A stretch of 64,000 nt of DNA from Asticcacaulis sp. MM231. GTDB taxonomy: Bacteria; Pseudomonadota; Alphaproteobacteria; Caulobacterales; Caulobacteraceae. Shown here piece by piece: positions 37,363 to 45,249 of this stretch. Under the pieces are notes generated by a model. The model was not told the DNA's origin, ran no database searches, and was given only the letters and a program-made list of their open reading frames with translations. Each line of letters begins with the position of its first letter. Positions within the stretch are counted from its first letter, which is position 1. The DNA lies in assembly GCF_964186625.1 (NCBI RefSeq), contig NZ_OZ075108.1, positions 1,302,001-1,366,000 of the forward strand, written 5' to 3'. The position numbers and the translations under genes were made by a program.

Positions 37363-38676
37363 TTAACGATAGCTCTGCCCGGGGAAATTCACTCGCATGG
37401 TCACGTTTGAAGAATATCCGGTCGTTGGCTCGATGGGCCGAGAGGCCGCTTTTCGCTGCCTTTGCGCGAACTGCTTGGGAGAAAGAATATCGATGCCCGT
37501 GCGCAGGTGATCGAGATAGTCGGACCACCATTGGGCCATTTCCACCCGTTCATCCCAAAATTGGCTACGTTGATAGATGCCGCGTACACTATCGTCCACA
37601 TGTGACAGGGCCAGTTCGATTGTCTCGGGTGCCCACAGCCTTGATTCGTTGAGGAGTGTGCTGGCTGTGCTGCGGAAGCCATGTGACACCATATCTTCGT
37701 TACGATAGCCCATCGTCCGAAGAGCCTTGTTCAAGGTGGCGTCGGACATGGGCTTTCGCCAACTCTTACGCGCCGGAAAAACCAGTTTGTAATTGCCGAA
37801 CCTGACATGTGCTTCATTGATAATTGCCAACGACTGGCGAGATAGGGGCACGGAATGAGGTTCCCGCATCTTCATTTTCTCAGACGGTATTTTCCACACG
37901 CTGTTGTCACGGTCCACGTCCGTCCATTCAGCACTGCGAAGTTCGCCGGGACGAACGAACACATGAGGCGCTAGCCTGAGCGCAAGGCGAGTGCCGATGT
38001 ATCCGCCGTAATTGTCAATATCCCGCAAGAGCTGACCAAACGCACTTGGATCAATGATGGCCGCGTGATGGCGTACCTTTGGCTTGATAAGCGCTTCGCC
38101 CAGCTCCGCCGCAGGATTGGTTGCGGCTCTGCCCGTAAGGACTCCATAGCGGAATACGCGCGCGATAAAGCCTCTTATGCGGTTGGCCGTCTCATAATGT
38201 CCGTTTTCTTCAACCTTACGAATGGCCTGGAGTATCTCATATGGCATGAGATCGTTCAGCGCCTGGTCACCAAGGTCTTTTTCGACAAGGGAAAAGAACC
38301 AGGCCATTTTGTACAAGGTCTTCTCTGAAAAGCCGTCCTTGCGCTTTTTCTCGATAAATTCCAGAGCCACCACCCGCAAGGTGCTGCTCTTCTCCAGAAT
38401 TTTTGCCTTCTCCTGGCGCTTACGTTCCTCGTTTGGATCGACACCGTGAGCCAAGAGGACGCGGGCGTCGTGCCGCCGTTGTCGCGCCTCATCCAGGCCG
38501 ATCTCGGGATACGAACCCATGGACAACGACTTTTCAACACCGTGCCATCGGTATTTCAGCCGCCAGAATTTGCCGCCAGCCGGCGTCACAAAGAGATAAA
38601 GACCGTGTTCGTCATAGAGCTTGTAGGGTTTAGTTGCCGGCTTCGCCAAGCGCGCCGTCATATCCGATAGAGCCAT
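37363..38676 (-). CDS. P4-type tyrosine integrase
   Basis: A 437-residue site-specific recombinase. The N-terminal DUF4102 domain (LYDEHGLYLFVTPAGGKFWRLKY, cited in part as LYLFVTPAGGKFW) precedes a SAM-like core-binding domain. The catalytic domain shows Arg in VRPGELRSAEW, HGFRSTAST with His and Arg, LSHVD with the second His, and the nucleophilic Tyr in GIYQRSQF. It would recombine the island with the tRNA-Leu 3' end. It reads away from the tRNA and lies 180 bases from it. The frame is complete, so the integrase could be active. Confidence 0.93.
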   Translation of the reverse strand: MALSDMTARLAKPATKPYKLYDEHGLYLFVTPAGGKFWRLKYRWHGVEKSLSMGSYPEIGLDEARQRRHDARVLLAHGVDPNEERKRQEKAKILEKSSTLRVVALEFIEKKRKDGFSEKTLYKMAWFFSLVEKDLGDQALNDLMPYEILQAIRKVEENGHYETANRIRGFIARVFRYGVLTGRAATNPAAELGEALIKPKVRHHAAIIDPSAFGQLLRDIDNYGGYIGTRLALRLAPHVFVRPGELRSAEWTDVDRDNSVWKIPSEKMKMREPHSVPLSRQSLAIINEAHVRFGNYKLVFPARKSWRKPMSDATLNKALRTMGYRNEDMVSHGFRSTASTLLNESRLWAPETIELALSHVDDSVRGIYQRSQFWDERVEMAQWWSDYLDHLRTGIDILSPKQFAQRQRKAASRPIEPTTGYSSNVTMRVNFPGQSYR

Positions 38677-38857
38677 GTTCCCTCCTGGAACGTATGAGCG
38701 ACATACGTGCGACAGTCGGGCGGCGATACCCCATTATACCCCCAAAATCACGGTGGATGCTGGCGGATACGGGTGGACGGCCGTGGCCTGTTACACGTAT
38801 AAACTACCAGATTTTAAGAGGTTTTTCAAGATTTTTGCGAATGCAAAAAACTGCAAA

Positions 38858-38873
38858 TGGTGCCCCCGGTCGG
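38858..38873. repeat. Right attachment site core (attR), in tRNA-Leu 3' end
   Basis: This is the 16-bp twin of the left core. It forms the 3' acceptor strand, CCA end and part of the T arm of the intact tRNA-Leu, so the island keeps the tRNA functional. Confidence 0.85.
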
Positions 38874-38942
38874 ACTCGAACCGACACTCCTCGCGGAACC
38901 GGATTTTGAATCCGGCGCGTCTACCAATTCCACCACAGGGGC
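38858..38942 (-). tRNA. tRNA-Leu (anticodon CAA)
   Basis: On the minus strand an 85-base class II tRNA begins GCCCCTGTGG and ends GGGGGCACCA with an encoded CCA. The acceptor stem pairs GCCCCTG with CGGGGGC. The anticodon stem CCGGA/TCCGG encloses TTCAAAA, giving anticodon CAA. The variable arm is long, as for Leu, and the T loop is GGTTCGAGTCC. It reads UUG codons and serves as the integration site of the island. Confidence 0.96.
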
Positions 38943-39008
38943 CTGCAGGAAGGAGGTTTGATAATGGCTTTCGCGCATGGGTGCAAGCCCGAAAACCGCC
39001 TTCAGACA

Positions 39009-39443
39009 TCAAAGAGTCTTGCTCATGGTGATATGCGGGATCGTCACCTCCTCGAAAACCTCGCCCTCGGCCACATAGTCGTTTGCGGCATAGAAAGCCT
39101 GCGCAGTGACGCGTGCCGCCAAGGTGATCCGCGACTTGCCTTGCGTCCCGGCAAAGGCTTCGGCGGCGGCGAGCAGGTGCCGGCCGATACCGGCGCCTCG
39201 CTGGCTGTCATCGACCGCCATCTGGCGAAGTTTCAGCGTTGTTTCGTCATAGGGCGACAACACCACGGTGGCGACTAGGTCTTCCCCCTCAAAGGCGGCC
39301 AAATGCGTGTCGGTCGCTTCGGCCGCCAGTTGCGCCGAGGTGAAATCGAGCCCCAAAGGCGTGCGTAAAACGGCGCGGCGCAGATTGACCGCCATGGCGT
39401 AATCATGGGAGGCGTGGGCGATGTGACGGATGGTGACTGCCAT
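39009..39443 (-). CDS. GNAT family N-acetyltransferase
   Basis: A 144-residue acetyltransferase. The acetyl-CoA motif is RQMAVDDSQRGAGIGRHLL, with the pyrophosphate loop QRGAGIG. The preceding strand is FEGEDLVATVVLSP and the last strands follow AQAFYAANDYVAEGE. The substrate is unknown. It is the first chromosomal gene to the right of tRNA-Leu and has normal GC. Confidence 0.85.
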   Translation of the reverse strand: MAVTIRHIAHASHDYAMAVNLRRAVLRTPLGLDFTSAQLAAEATDTHLAAFEGEDLVATVVLSPYDETTLKLRQMAVDDSQRGAGIGRHLLAAAEAFAGTQGKSRITLAARVTAQAFYAANDYVAEGEVFEEVTIPHITMSKTL

Positions 39444-39612
39444 AGCATTTTCCTTGAACAGATCAGGTGTCTAAGCCCGTGCCATAGGCTTGGCAAGTTG
39501 CGCCCATGCCATGATGAGCAATTTACAAATACGGCCTGCACAGGGCATATCTTTATAAGATTGGTCTCACTAAAGCTGAGGCTCAAATGCCCTGCAAGCG
39601 GAGATAGAGACG

Positions 39613-40080
39613 ATGAAAAACCTTGGTAAAATGGCGGCTATGGCCAGCGTGATGACTGCCCTGGCAGCCGTTTTGGCGCTCAGCGCCTGTTCGCCAAAGC
39701 CAAGCGAAGCGCAGATGGCCGCCTCGCAGGCTTCCGAATCGGCCGCCATGTCGATCACCGCCGCCGAAGCCGCATCGCAAGCCGTGGCCGGTGCCATGGC
39801 CAGCGTCGATGCCACAGGCTATGTCGGCAAGTGGACGGGGCCGGAAGGCACGTCCCTGACCGTGACCCCGGCGGGCGCCACCTATGAGGTGATCATTACC
39901 AATCTCGACGGTCCGCGCACCTTCACCGGTACGCTGGAAGGCGACGGCATCCATATTGTGCGTGATGCGGCGCCGCTGGTCATTCACAAGGGCGATGGTC
40001 AGGCCACGGGCATGAAATGGCTGGCGGAAAAGAAGGATTGCCTCGTCGTGGCTGCCAATGAAGGCTATTGTAAAGATTAA
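39613..40080 (+). CDS. Predicted lipoprotein, 155 residues
   Basis: The N-terminus is a lipoprotein signal with lipobox LSAC at about residues 23-26. An Ala/Ser-rich linker (SEAQMAASQASESAAMSITAA, cited in part) leads to a small beta domain with GYVGKWTGPEGTSLTVTP and a C-terminal Cys pair (KKDCLVV, GYCKD). The beta part resembles small periplasmic domains that bind or modulate other envelope proteins, but I cannot name it. Export to the outer or inner membrane is likely. Confidence 0.7.
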   Translation: MKNLGKMAAMASVMTALAAVLALSACSPKPSEAQMAASQASESAAMSITAAEAASQAVAGAMASVDATGYVGKWTGPEGTSLTVTPAGATYEVIITNLDGPRTFTGTLEGDGIHIVRDAAPLVIHKGDGQATGMKWLAEKKDCLVVAANEGYCKD

Positions 40081-40141
40081 CGATTGTCGTAAGGCCTCGC
40101 ATAGGGTAGGGCGGAAGTCTTACCCCTATGCGAGAGATATT

Positions 40142-40375
40142 ATGGCCGACGAAGACGAACTGGTAGTCAAGGACTCCAACGGAACGCAACTGCATGACGG
40201 CGACAGCGTTACCCTGATCAAGGATCTGAAGGTCAAGGGCAGCGGCGGCGTGACCCTCAAGCGTGGCACGCTGATCAAGAACATCCGCCTGACCTATGAT
40301 GAGGATGAAATCGAATGTAACGCGGACAAGGTCAAGGGGCTGGTGCTGCGCACGGAATTTGTCAAAAAGGCTTAA
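40142..40375 (+). CDS. PhnA/YjdM-like protein
   Basis: A 77-residue protein matching the C-terminal PhnA domain: VVKDSNGTQLHDGDSV, LIKDLKVKGSGGVTLKRGT and the closing LVLRTEFVKKA. The usual N-terminal zinc ribbon is absent. Despite the name, the family is not shown to degrade phosphonates here. The start MADEDEL is chosen because the longer frame overlaps the lipoprotein gene. It is followed after eight bases by a membrane protein gene. Confidence 0.85.
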   Translation: MADEDELVVKDSNGTQLHDGDSVTLIKDLKVKGSGGVTLKRGTLIKNIRLTYDEDEIECNADKVKGLVLRTEFVKKA

Positions 40376-40383
40376 AGAACCTC

Positions 40384-41184
40384 ATGGAAAAGGCGGGGCG
40401 CCATCACAGGCTTTTTCAGGCTATCGTCTTGCTGGCTCTGGCCATCGGCCAGATTGCCACGGCGCGGCTGACTGAGTTTCTCGGCATCGGCCAGGCGGTA
40501 GAGATACGTTCAGCCGTGCTGGGGCACCCGCTGGTGCCATGGAAATATGCCTTTATCATCTGGGGCTTTATCTATTTTTACAGTCTGGTCGCCGCTATCT
40601 GGCAGGTGCTGCCGCGTCAGAGGCATGACACGGCTTTGCTGGCCACGGGGTGGAATATCGCCGGGGTTTATCTGGTCAACTGCATATGGCAGATCTGGGT
40701 GCCGGTGATGGATATCGACTGGATCAGCGTGGCGCTGATCGTCATCGGCCTGTTCTTTGGCATCAATGGCCTGTTGCAGCTCAAGGCGCTGGGCGGTCTG
40801 ACCCGGCGTGAACGCCTCTTTATCTACAGCCCTCTGGCGCTGGTGACCGGCTGGCTGACGGCCGCGGCCTTCGTCAACTTCACCTCGGCCATGCTGGGCA
40901 CCGGCATCGGGCTCGACCCGACGGAGCTGTGGGTGTCGGCGCTGTTCCTCGTGGCCCTGATCGCCTTTGGCGGTTACATGGTCTGGGTGATCTGCAGTTC
41001 GGTCTATGCCATAGCGCTGGTATGGGCTCTGTTCTGGATCCTGATGGCCAACCTGCACCGCGAACACGAACCTGTCATGGTGTGGCTGGCGGGTTTCGGT
41101 ATCGTCGCCGTGGTGGCCATGCGCATCGTCACCATGGTGATGAAGCCCTTCGTTCCCAAAGCCCAGCGCATCGAAAGCGCCTGA
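40384..41184 (+). CDS. Polytopic membrane protein (TspO/MBR-like)
   Basis: A 266-residue protein with seven or eight hydrophobic segments. WKYAFIIWGFIYFYSLVAAIWQVLP, cited in part as IIWGFIYFYSL, and WNIAGVYLVNCIWQIW recall the TspO/MBR-related proteins with Trp-rich helices, though these are usually shorter. Function is unknown; tetrapyrrole or lipid binding is the family hint. It is probably co-transcribed with the PhnA-like gene and ends at a strong terminator. Confidence 0.65.
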   Translation: MEKAGRHHRLFQAIVLLALAIGQIATARLTEFLGIGQAVEIRSAVLGHPLVPWKYAFIIWGFIYFYSLVAAIWQVLPRQRHDTALLATGWNIAGVYLVNCIWQIWVPVMDIDWISVALIVIGLFFGINGLLQLKALGGLTRRERLFIYSPLALVTGWLTAAAFVNFTSAMLGTGIGLDPTELWVSALFLVALIAFGGYMVWVICSSVYAIALVWALFWILMANLHREHEPVMVWLAGFGIVAVVAMRIVTMVMKPFVPKAQRIESA

Positions 41185-41191
41185 TTAGAAA

Positions 41192-41218
41192 AGCCCTCTC
41201 CTGCATCAGGAGAGGGCT
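41192..41218. terminator. Bidirectional terminator between convergent genes
   Basis: AGCCCTCTCCTG and CAGGAGAGGGCT form a perfect 12-bp stem around CAT. It lies seven bases past one stop and seven bases before the other, serving the membrane protein gene and catalase. T tracts are short. Confidence 0.8.
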
Positions 41219-41225
41219 ATAATCC

Positions 41226-42713
41226 TTATGGCAGATCGCGGGTGGCCTGCACCTTGGCGTCGCCGCCATGGCTAAGGGCCTTGCGGATGCCGGCGCCATA
41301 GGCCGGGTCGATCCGGTCGAAATGGACCAGCGCCCGATCGATGATGAAGGTCGGCACGCCCTTCATAGAGCCTGCGACATTCTCACAGGTGCGCTGCTGC
41401 TCACCGGCATCGAACAGCCGGAACAGATTGCCAGCCTGCGTGTAGTCGTCATTGTCCTCGCGGTGGTTCCAGCGATCGGCATCGCCGGAGATGCGCAAAG
41501 GCGGTTCACGGTATTCCGGCGCCTGTGCCGGACCGCCGAAGCTGTTGGGCTCGTAATAGGCATCGGGGTTTTTGAAGTTGTCGAAGAAGCGCATCGATCC
41601 ATCGGCGTGGTAATGATTGACCGGGCACTTCGGCGCATTGACCGGCAGGGCCTCGTAGTGCGTGCCCAGGCGGTAGCGGTGGGCATCGGCATAGGCGAAG
41701 ATACGCGCCTGCAACACCTTGTCGGGTGAGAAACCGATACCGGGCACGATATTGCTCGGCGAATAGGCCGCCTGTTCGATGTCCATGAAATAGTTATCCG
41801 GATTGCGGTTCAGCTCCATGACCCCTACCGGGATCAGCGGGTAGTCTGCGTGCGGCCACACCTTGGTCAGGTCGAACGGATTGTAGCGCGTCGTGTCGGC
41901 GTCCAGTTCCGGCATGATCTGCACCTTCAGATCCCACTTGGGGAAGTTGCCCGCCTCGATGGCGCCGAACAAAGCCTCCTGGTAGGATTCGCGCGTCTCA
42001 CCGATCAGCTTCGCCGCCTCGGCATTGCTGTGATTGACCTTGCCCTGGCGGGTCTTGAAGTGGAACTTGACCCAGAAGCGCTCATTGTCAGCGTTGATGA
42101 AGCTGTAGGTGTGCGAGCCGAAACCGTCCATGTGCATGGGAGACACCGGAATACCGCGATCCGACATCAGGATGGTCACCTGATGCAGGGCTTCCGGGCT
42201 TAAGGACCAGTAGTCCCACATGGCGGTGGCCGAACGCAGGTGCGTCTTCGGGTGGCGCTTCTGGGTATGGATGAAGTCGGGGAATTTGTAGGGATCACGG
42301 ATGAAGAAGACCGGCGTGTTGTTGCCGACCATGTCCCAGTTGCCTTCCTCGGTGTAGAATTTCACCGAGAAGCCGCGCACGTCGCGCTCGGCGTCGGCTG
42401 CGCCCAGTTCGCCGGCCACGGTCGAGAAGCGGGTGATCAGTTGCGTCTGCTTGCCAACCTCGGAAAAGATCCTGGCGCGGGTGTACTTTGAAATGTCGTG
42501 GGTGACCGTGAAGGTGCCGTGCGCGCCCCAGCCCTTGGCGTGGACCACGCGCTCAGGAATGCGCTCACGGTTCTGGTGCGCCAGCTTCTCGATCAGTTGA
42601 TAGTCCTGCAGCAGCACCGGACCGCGCGGACCGGCGGTCAATGAGTTCTGGTTGTCGGCGATCGGCGCGCCTGCTGTCGTGGTTTGGTGGAAAGGGCATT
42701 TTTGTTCGGACAT
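41226..42713 (-). CDS. katA: Catalase, clade 3 small subunit type
   Basis: A 495-residue monofunctional heme catalase. The catalytic His58 is in [12 protein letters not shown], the catalytic Asn near 131 in [12 protein letters not shown], and the heme-ligand Tyr in [27 protein letters not shown] is another hallmark. It breaks hydrogen peroxide into water and oxygen in the cytosol. No signal peptide is present. It stands as a single gene with a terminator at its end; an OxyR site was not identifiable by eye. Confidence 0.95.
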   Translation of the reverse strand: MSEQKCPFHQTTTAGAPIADNQNSLTAGPRGPVLLQDYQLIEKLAHQNRERIPERVVHAKGWGAHGTFTVTHDISKYTRARIFSEVGKQTQLITRFSTVAGELGAADAERDVRGFSVKFYTEEGNWDMVGNNTPVFFIRDPYKFPDFIHTQKRHPKTHLRSATAMWDYWSLSPEALHQVTILMSDRGIPVSPMHMDGFGSHTYSFINADNERFWVKFHFKTRQGKVNHSNAEAAKLIGETRESYQEALFGAIEAGNFPKWDLKVQIMPELDADTTRYNPFDLTKVWPHADYPLIPVGVMELNRNPDNYFMDIEQAAYSPSNIVPGIGFSPDKVLQARIFAYADAHRYRLGTHYEALPVNAPKCPVNHYHADGSMRFFDNFKNPDAYYEPNSFGGPAQAPEYREPPLRISGDADRWNHREDNDDYTQAGNLFRLFDAGEQQRTCENVAGSMKGVPTFIIDRALVHFDRIDPAYGAGIRKALSHGGDAKVQATRDLP

Positions 42714-42867
42714 GGATTGTCTCCCCTGAAGTGGCGTTTAAGATGGCAAGGAAAGCGCCGTCATGACCTCAGGTTAAACGGCAGCGCGGCCAAAGAAAAA
42801 TTGATTGTATTTTTATTTTGCATAAGCTGGCCTTATGGTCTTGAACAATAATGATGTGGGGGGAATG

Positions 42868-43305
42868 ATGCAGATCAGCGCAGCGACAGAGAATGACAAG
42901 GCGGCCTGGTTGCCCTTGTGGCGGGCCTATCTCGATTTCTACAAACAGGCGCTGGATGACGACATCACCGACCTGACCTTCGCACGCGCGCTCGATGACG
43001 GGGAGAGCCTGAATCTGCTGGTGGCGAAGGAAGGCGACACAGTCATCGGTTTCGCCACCTATGTGATGCACCGCTCAAGCTGGGCGCGGGCCTGGTATTG
43101 TTATCTCGAAGACCTGTTCGTCGATGAAGCCGGACGCGGCAAGGGCGTAGGGAAGGCGCTGATCGCCGCGGTGGCGGAGGCCGCCCGGCAAAAAGGCGCC
43201 GAACGGCTCTATTGGGTCACGGATGAGGCCAATACAACCGCTCAGGCGCTGTATGAAAAGGTGGCGACGAAGACCGACTTTATCCAGTTCCGCCGCGATC
43301 TGTGA
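42868..43305 (+). CDS. GNAT family N-acetyltransferase
   Basis: About 145 residues. It carries ISAATENDKAAWLPLWRAY at the start, LEDLFVDEAGRGKGVGKALI with the acetyl-CoA loop, and YWVTDEANTTAQALYEKV at the end. This pattern is of the branch that acetylates small amines or antibiotics, but the substrate is unknown. GGGGGA just precedes a double ATG; the second is taken. It converges with the hydrolase gene, whose stop is adjacent. Confidence 0.82.
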   Translation: MQISAATENDKAAWLPLWRAYLDFYKQALDDDITDLTFARALDDGESLNLLVAKEGDTVIGFATYVMHRSSWARAWYCYLEDLFVDEAGRGKGVGKALIAAVAEAARQKGAERLYWVTDEANTTAQALYEKVATKTDFIQFRRDL

Positions 43306-44217
43306 TTATTTCAGCGCGCCATCCAGCGCCTGATAAAAGGCTTCGGGCTGATCAAGCATGATGAAGTGGCGGCTGTTGTCGATACGGATAAAGGTCATGG
43401 CCGGTTTGGCCGCATAGTTGCTTCTGTAGATGGCGTCGGTGGCCTCGGCGTTCTGACCGGCACTGACGGGATAGAGCAGCGTGGCTGGCGTGGTGATGGC
43501 GGCCAGATCGGGACGCAGGTCGATCATCAGGTCGTCGTAAAAGCTCTGGGCGAGGACGCGGCGATCGGAGGTCATGGACCAGTCGAGCACCCGGGCCTGA
43601 TCGGCGGTTGATGTAACCATGCTTTGCGCCGTCTGGCTTTGCTGGCTTTTGAAAACCTCGACCGGTGTGCTGATCATGCCGTTGCGCAGGGCGGTCGCTG
43701 TGGGTTTCAGCATATCCACCGTGGCGGCCGGATTGAAGATGACGCCGACATAGGGCAGGGCGTCGACGATGACGAGCCTGCTGGCGTCTTCCGGATGGGC
43801 TTTCGCCAGCATCAGGGTCATCAGGCCGCCGAGCGAATGGCCGATCACGACCGGCTTTTGCAGGTGGTTGGCCTTGATGTAGGCATCGAGCGCCGCGACC
43901 GAGGGGGCGAGCACATCGCCCGTGGCATTGGCGCCGGCCGGTTCACCGGCGAAACCGGCCAGATTGAGAACGTGCAGGCGGTAGTGATCTTTCAGGTGGA
44001 CCACCGTGCCGTCCCAGACCGCCGCCGATGAGGCGAGACCGGGAATCAGGATGATGTCGGGGCCGCTGCCGGTGACGCTGACCGAGAAGCGCGCCGAGGC
44101 GGCATCAGGATAAGGCGTGGCGGCCTTTGACTGGCTGACGGCGACGCAGATGGCGACCACGACAGCGACGATGATGGCGACATAACGGGCGGGCTTGCCG
44201 CAGAAGGGCATGAGCAT
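43306..44217 (-). CDS. Alpha/beta hydrolase, exported or membrane-anchored
   Basis: A 303-residue hydrolase with one N-terminal hydrophobic segment (VAIIVAVVVAICVAV) acting as signal or anchor. The fold shows LIPGLASSAAVWD (oxyanion region), the elbow IGHSLGGLM with nucleophile Ser, and NSRHFIMLDQPEAF with the His. Substrate is unknown. The chosen start follows AAGGA. It is the last gene of a four-gene minus-strand set with a small membrane protein, an XRE regulator and a membrane protein. Confidence 0.82.
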   Translation of the reverse strand: MLMPFCGKPARYVAIIVAVVVAICVAVSQSKAATPYPDAASARFSVSVTGSGPDIILIPGLASSAAVWDGTVVHLKDHYRLHVLNLAGFAGEPAGANATGDVLAPSVAALDAYIKANHLQKPVVIGHSLGGLMTLMLAKAHPEDASRLVIVDALPYVGVIFNPAATVDMLKPTATALRNGMISTPVEVFKSQQSQTAQSMVTSTADQARVLDWSMTSDRRVLAQSFYDDLMIDLRPDLAAITTPATLLYPVSAGQNAEATDAIYRSNYAAKPAMTFIRIDNSRHFIMLDQPEAFYQALDGALK

Positions 44218-44228
44218 GGTGATGGTCC

Positions 44229-44411
44229 TTAAAGGTTGAGGGCGGCGTGAATTCCGTCCCGCAAGGCTGTGGCGACAGATGTCTGATCGGGATCCGTCTG
44301 AACGAGGCTGAAAAAGGCGATAAGGATAACGGCGCCGCAGATGACGGAGCGTAAGGCCTGTAAACAGAGCGCAAGAGGGCTGATACGCTCCATGGGGATG
44401 CGCAGGGACAT
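44229..44411 (-). CDS. Small membrane protein, 60 residues
   Basis: One predicted membrane segment (residues 20-38, LRSVICGAVILIAFFSLV) with a short soluble tail. It lies between the XRE gene (26 bases) and the hydrolase gene (11 bases) in the same direction, which supports it as real. No family recognised. Confidence 0.5.
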   Translation of the reverse strand: MSLRIPMERISPLALCLQALRSVICGAVILIAFFSLVQTDPDQTSVATALRDGIHAALNL

Positions 44412-44437
44412 GGGAAAATGCCTTTTCGGTGAGAGGT

Positions 44438-44650
44438 TTAGTCGCCCTGGGACGGGCGGTACGGGTTCTCGAAGACGGCTTCAACCGGCAGGTCAAAGAC
44501 GCTCGATATCTTGTAGGCCAGGTCCAGTGACGGCGAGTGCTTGTCGGTTTCCAGAGCGATGACGGCTTGCCGGGAAACGCCGAGCTGGGTGGCGAGGTCG
44601 GCCTGGGTCAGGCCTTTGAGGGTACGCAACTCACGCAGGTTTTGTTTCAT
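44438..44650 (-). CDS. XRE family transcriptional regulator, 70 residues
   Basis: A compact HTH_3 protein: LRELRTLKGLTQADLATQLGVSRQAVIALETDKHSP, cited as LTQADLATQLGVSRQAV. It belongs to the short regulators normally encoded next to a small membrane protein, as here, where it overlaps the membrane gene by four bases. Three 18-bp operator-like repeats upstream of the operon suggest it represses its own transcription. Confidence 0.9.
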   Translation of the reverse strand: MKQNLRELRTLKGLTQADLATQLGVSRQAVIALETDKHSPSLDLAYKISSVFDLPVEAVFENPYRPSQGD

Positions 44651-45036
44651 GCTGCCTGCCTCATGATCAGGCTTGTCAGGCCGAACAGGGCCCAGAACAG
44701 CGGATAAACGAGATAGAGCGAGAAATGGTGGGCGCCGGCGTTTTCTTCCATAAAGCCCCAGGCTGTGCAGAGAAACAGGGTCAGGCCGGTGGAGATGATG
44801 AAGCGCTTGACCAGCATGGCGCGCAGATATTCATCCACCCGCTCGATATAGTCGAGGAATGTCAGGATGGTGCCGCCGATAGGCAGGGCGGGCAGGACGG
44901 CAAGGCCATATAGCAAAGGGCCGGTGGGGTTTTGCGCCTTGATCAGCAGAATGGAGCCAAACAGGGCGGCTACATAGAGCACCATCCAGATGGCCATGCC
45001 CAAACTGTAACGGGCGGCGGGAGATTTCAGGTTCAT
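44647..45036 (-). CDS. Four-TM membrane protein partner of XRE regulator
   Basis: A 129-residue protein with about four membrane segments (around 12-32, 42-62, 78-95 and 105-125). It is the first gene of the operon. Similar membrane protein/XRE pairs are widespread, with no known signal. It may sense a membrane condition and act through the regulator, but that is inference. Confidence 0.75.
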   Translation of the reverse strand: MNLKSPAARYSLGMAIWMVLYVAALFGSILLIKAQNPTGPLLYGLAVLPALPIGGTILTFLDYIERVDEYLRAMLVKRFIISTGLTLFLCTAWGFMEENAGAHHFSLYLVYPLFWALFGLTSLIMRQAA

Positions 45037-45071
45037 GTGTCGGATTCCAGATTGAGTTGATACGGCACCGG

Positions 45072-45144
45072 TGTAAGGCTGACCTTACATCGTAAAAATG
45101 TAATGTCAACCTGACATTGGCAAAAATGTAAGCCTGACCTGACA
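45072..45144 (-). promoter_or_regulatory. Three 18-bp operator repeats before the XRE operon
   Basis: Three imperfectly repeated palindromes occur at 45072-45089, 45099-45116 and 45127-45144, that is 27 and 28 bp apart. They read TGTAAGG-ctga-CCTTACA (a perfect inverted repeat), TGTAATG-tcaa-CCTGACA and TGTAAGC-ctga-CCTGACA on the plus strand. The nearest is 35 bases upstream of the membrane protein start. They probably bind dimers of the XRE protein. Confidence 0.65.
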
Positions 45145-45249
45145 TTTTTTTTAGGCCGCGGTCTGGGGCATCATGTGGATGAAAGCCGGGCGCGCTTGGC
45201 ACGGGCGTCAAGCTGTGAGAGTGTCGGCTGAAAACAACAGGGGGGCTTC

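Larger units (their letters stand above)
24721..38873. mobile_element. Genomic island integrated in tRNA-Leu(CAA)
   Basis: A segment of about 14.1 kb bounded by identical 16-bp direct repeats (TGGTGCCCCCGGTCGG), the right copy being the 3' end of an intact tRNA-Leu. A P4-type integrase lies just inside the tRNA end and an AlpA-type regulator further in, the usual layout of integrative islands. GC content is visibly lower than outside. The cargo is a type I restriction-modification locus with two accessory genes, a HAD hydrolase, a fused HTH/sigma regulator and fragments. No conjugation or phage structural genes are present, so it would need a helper to move between cells. Confidence 0.88.
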
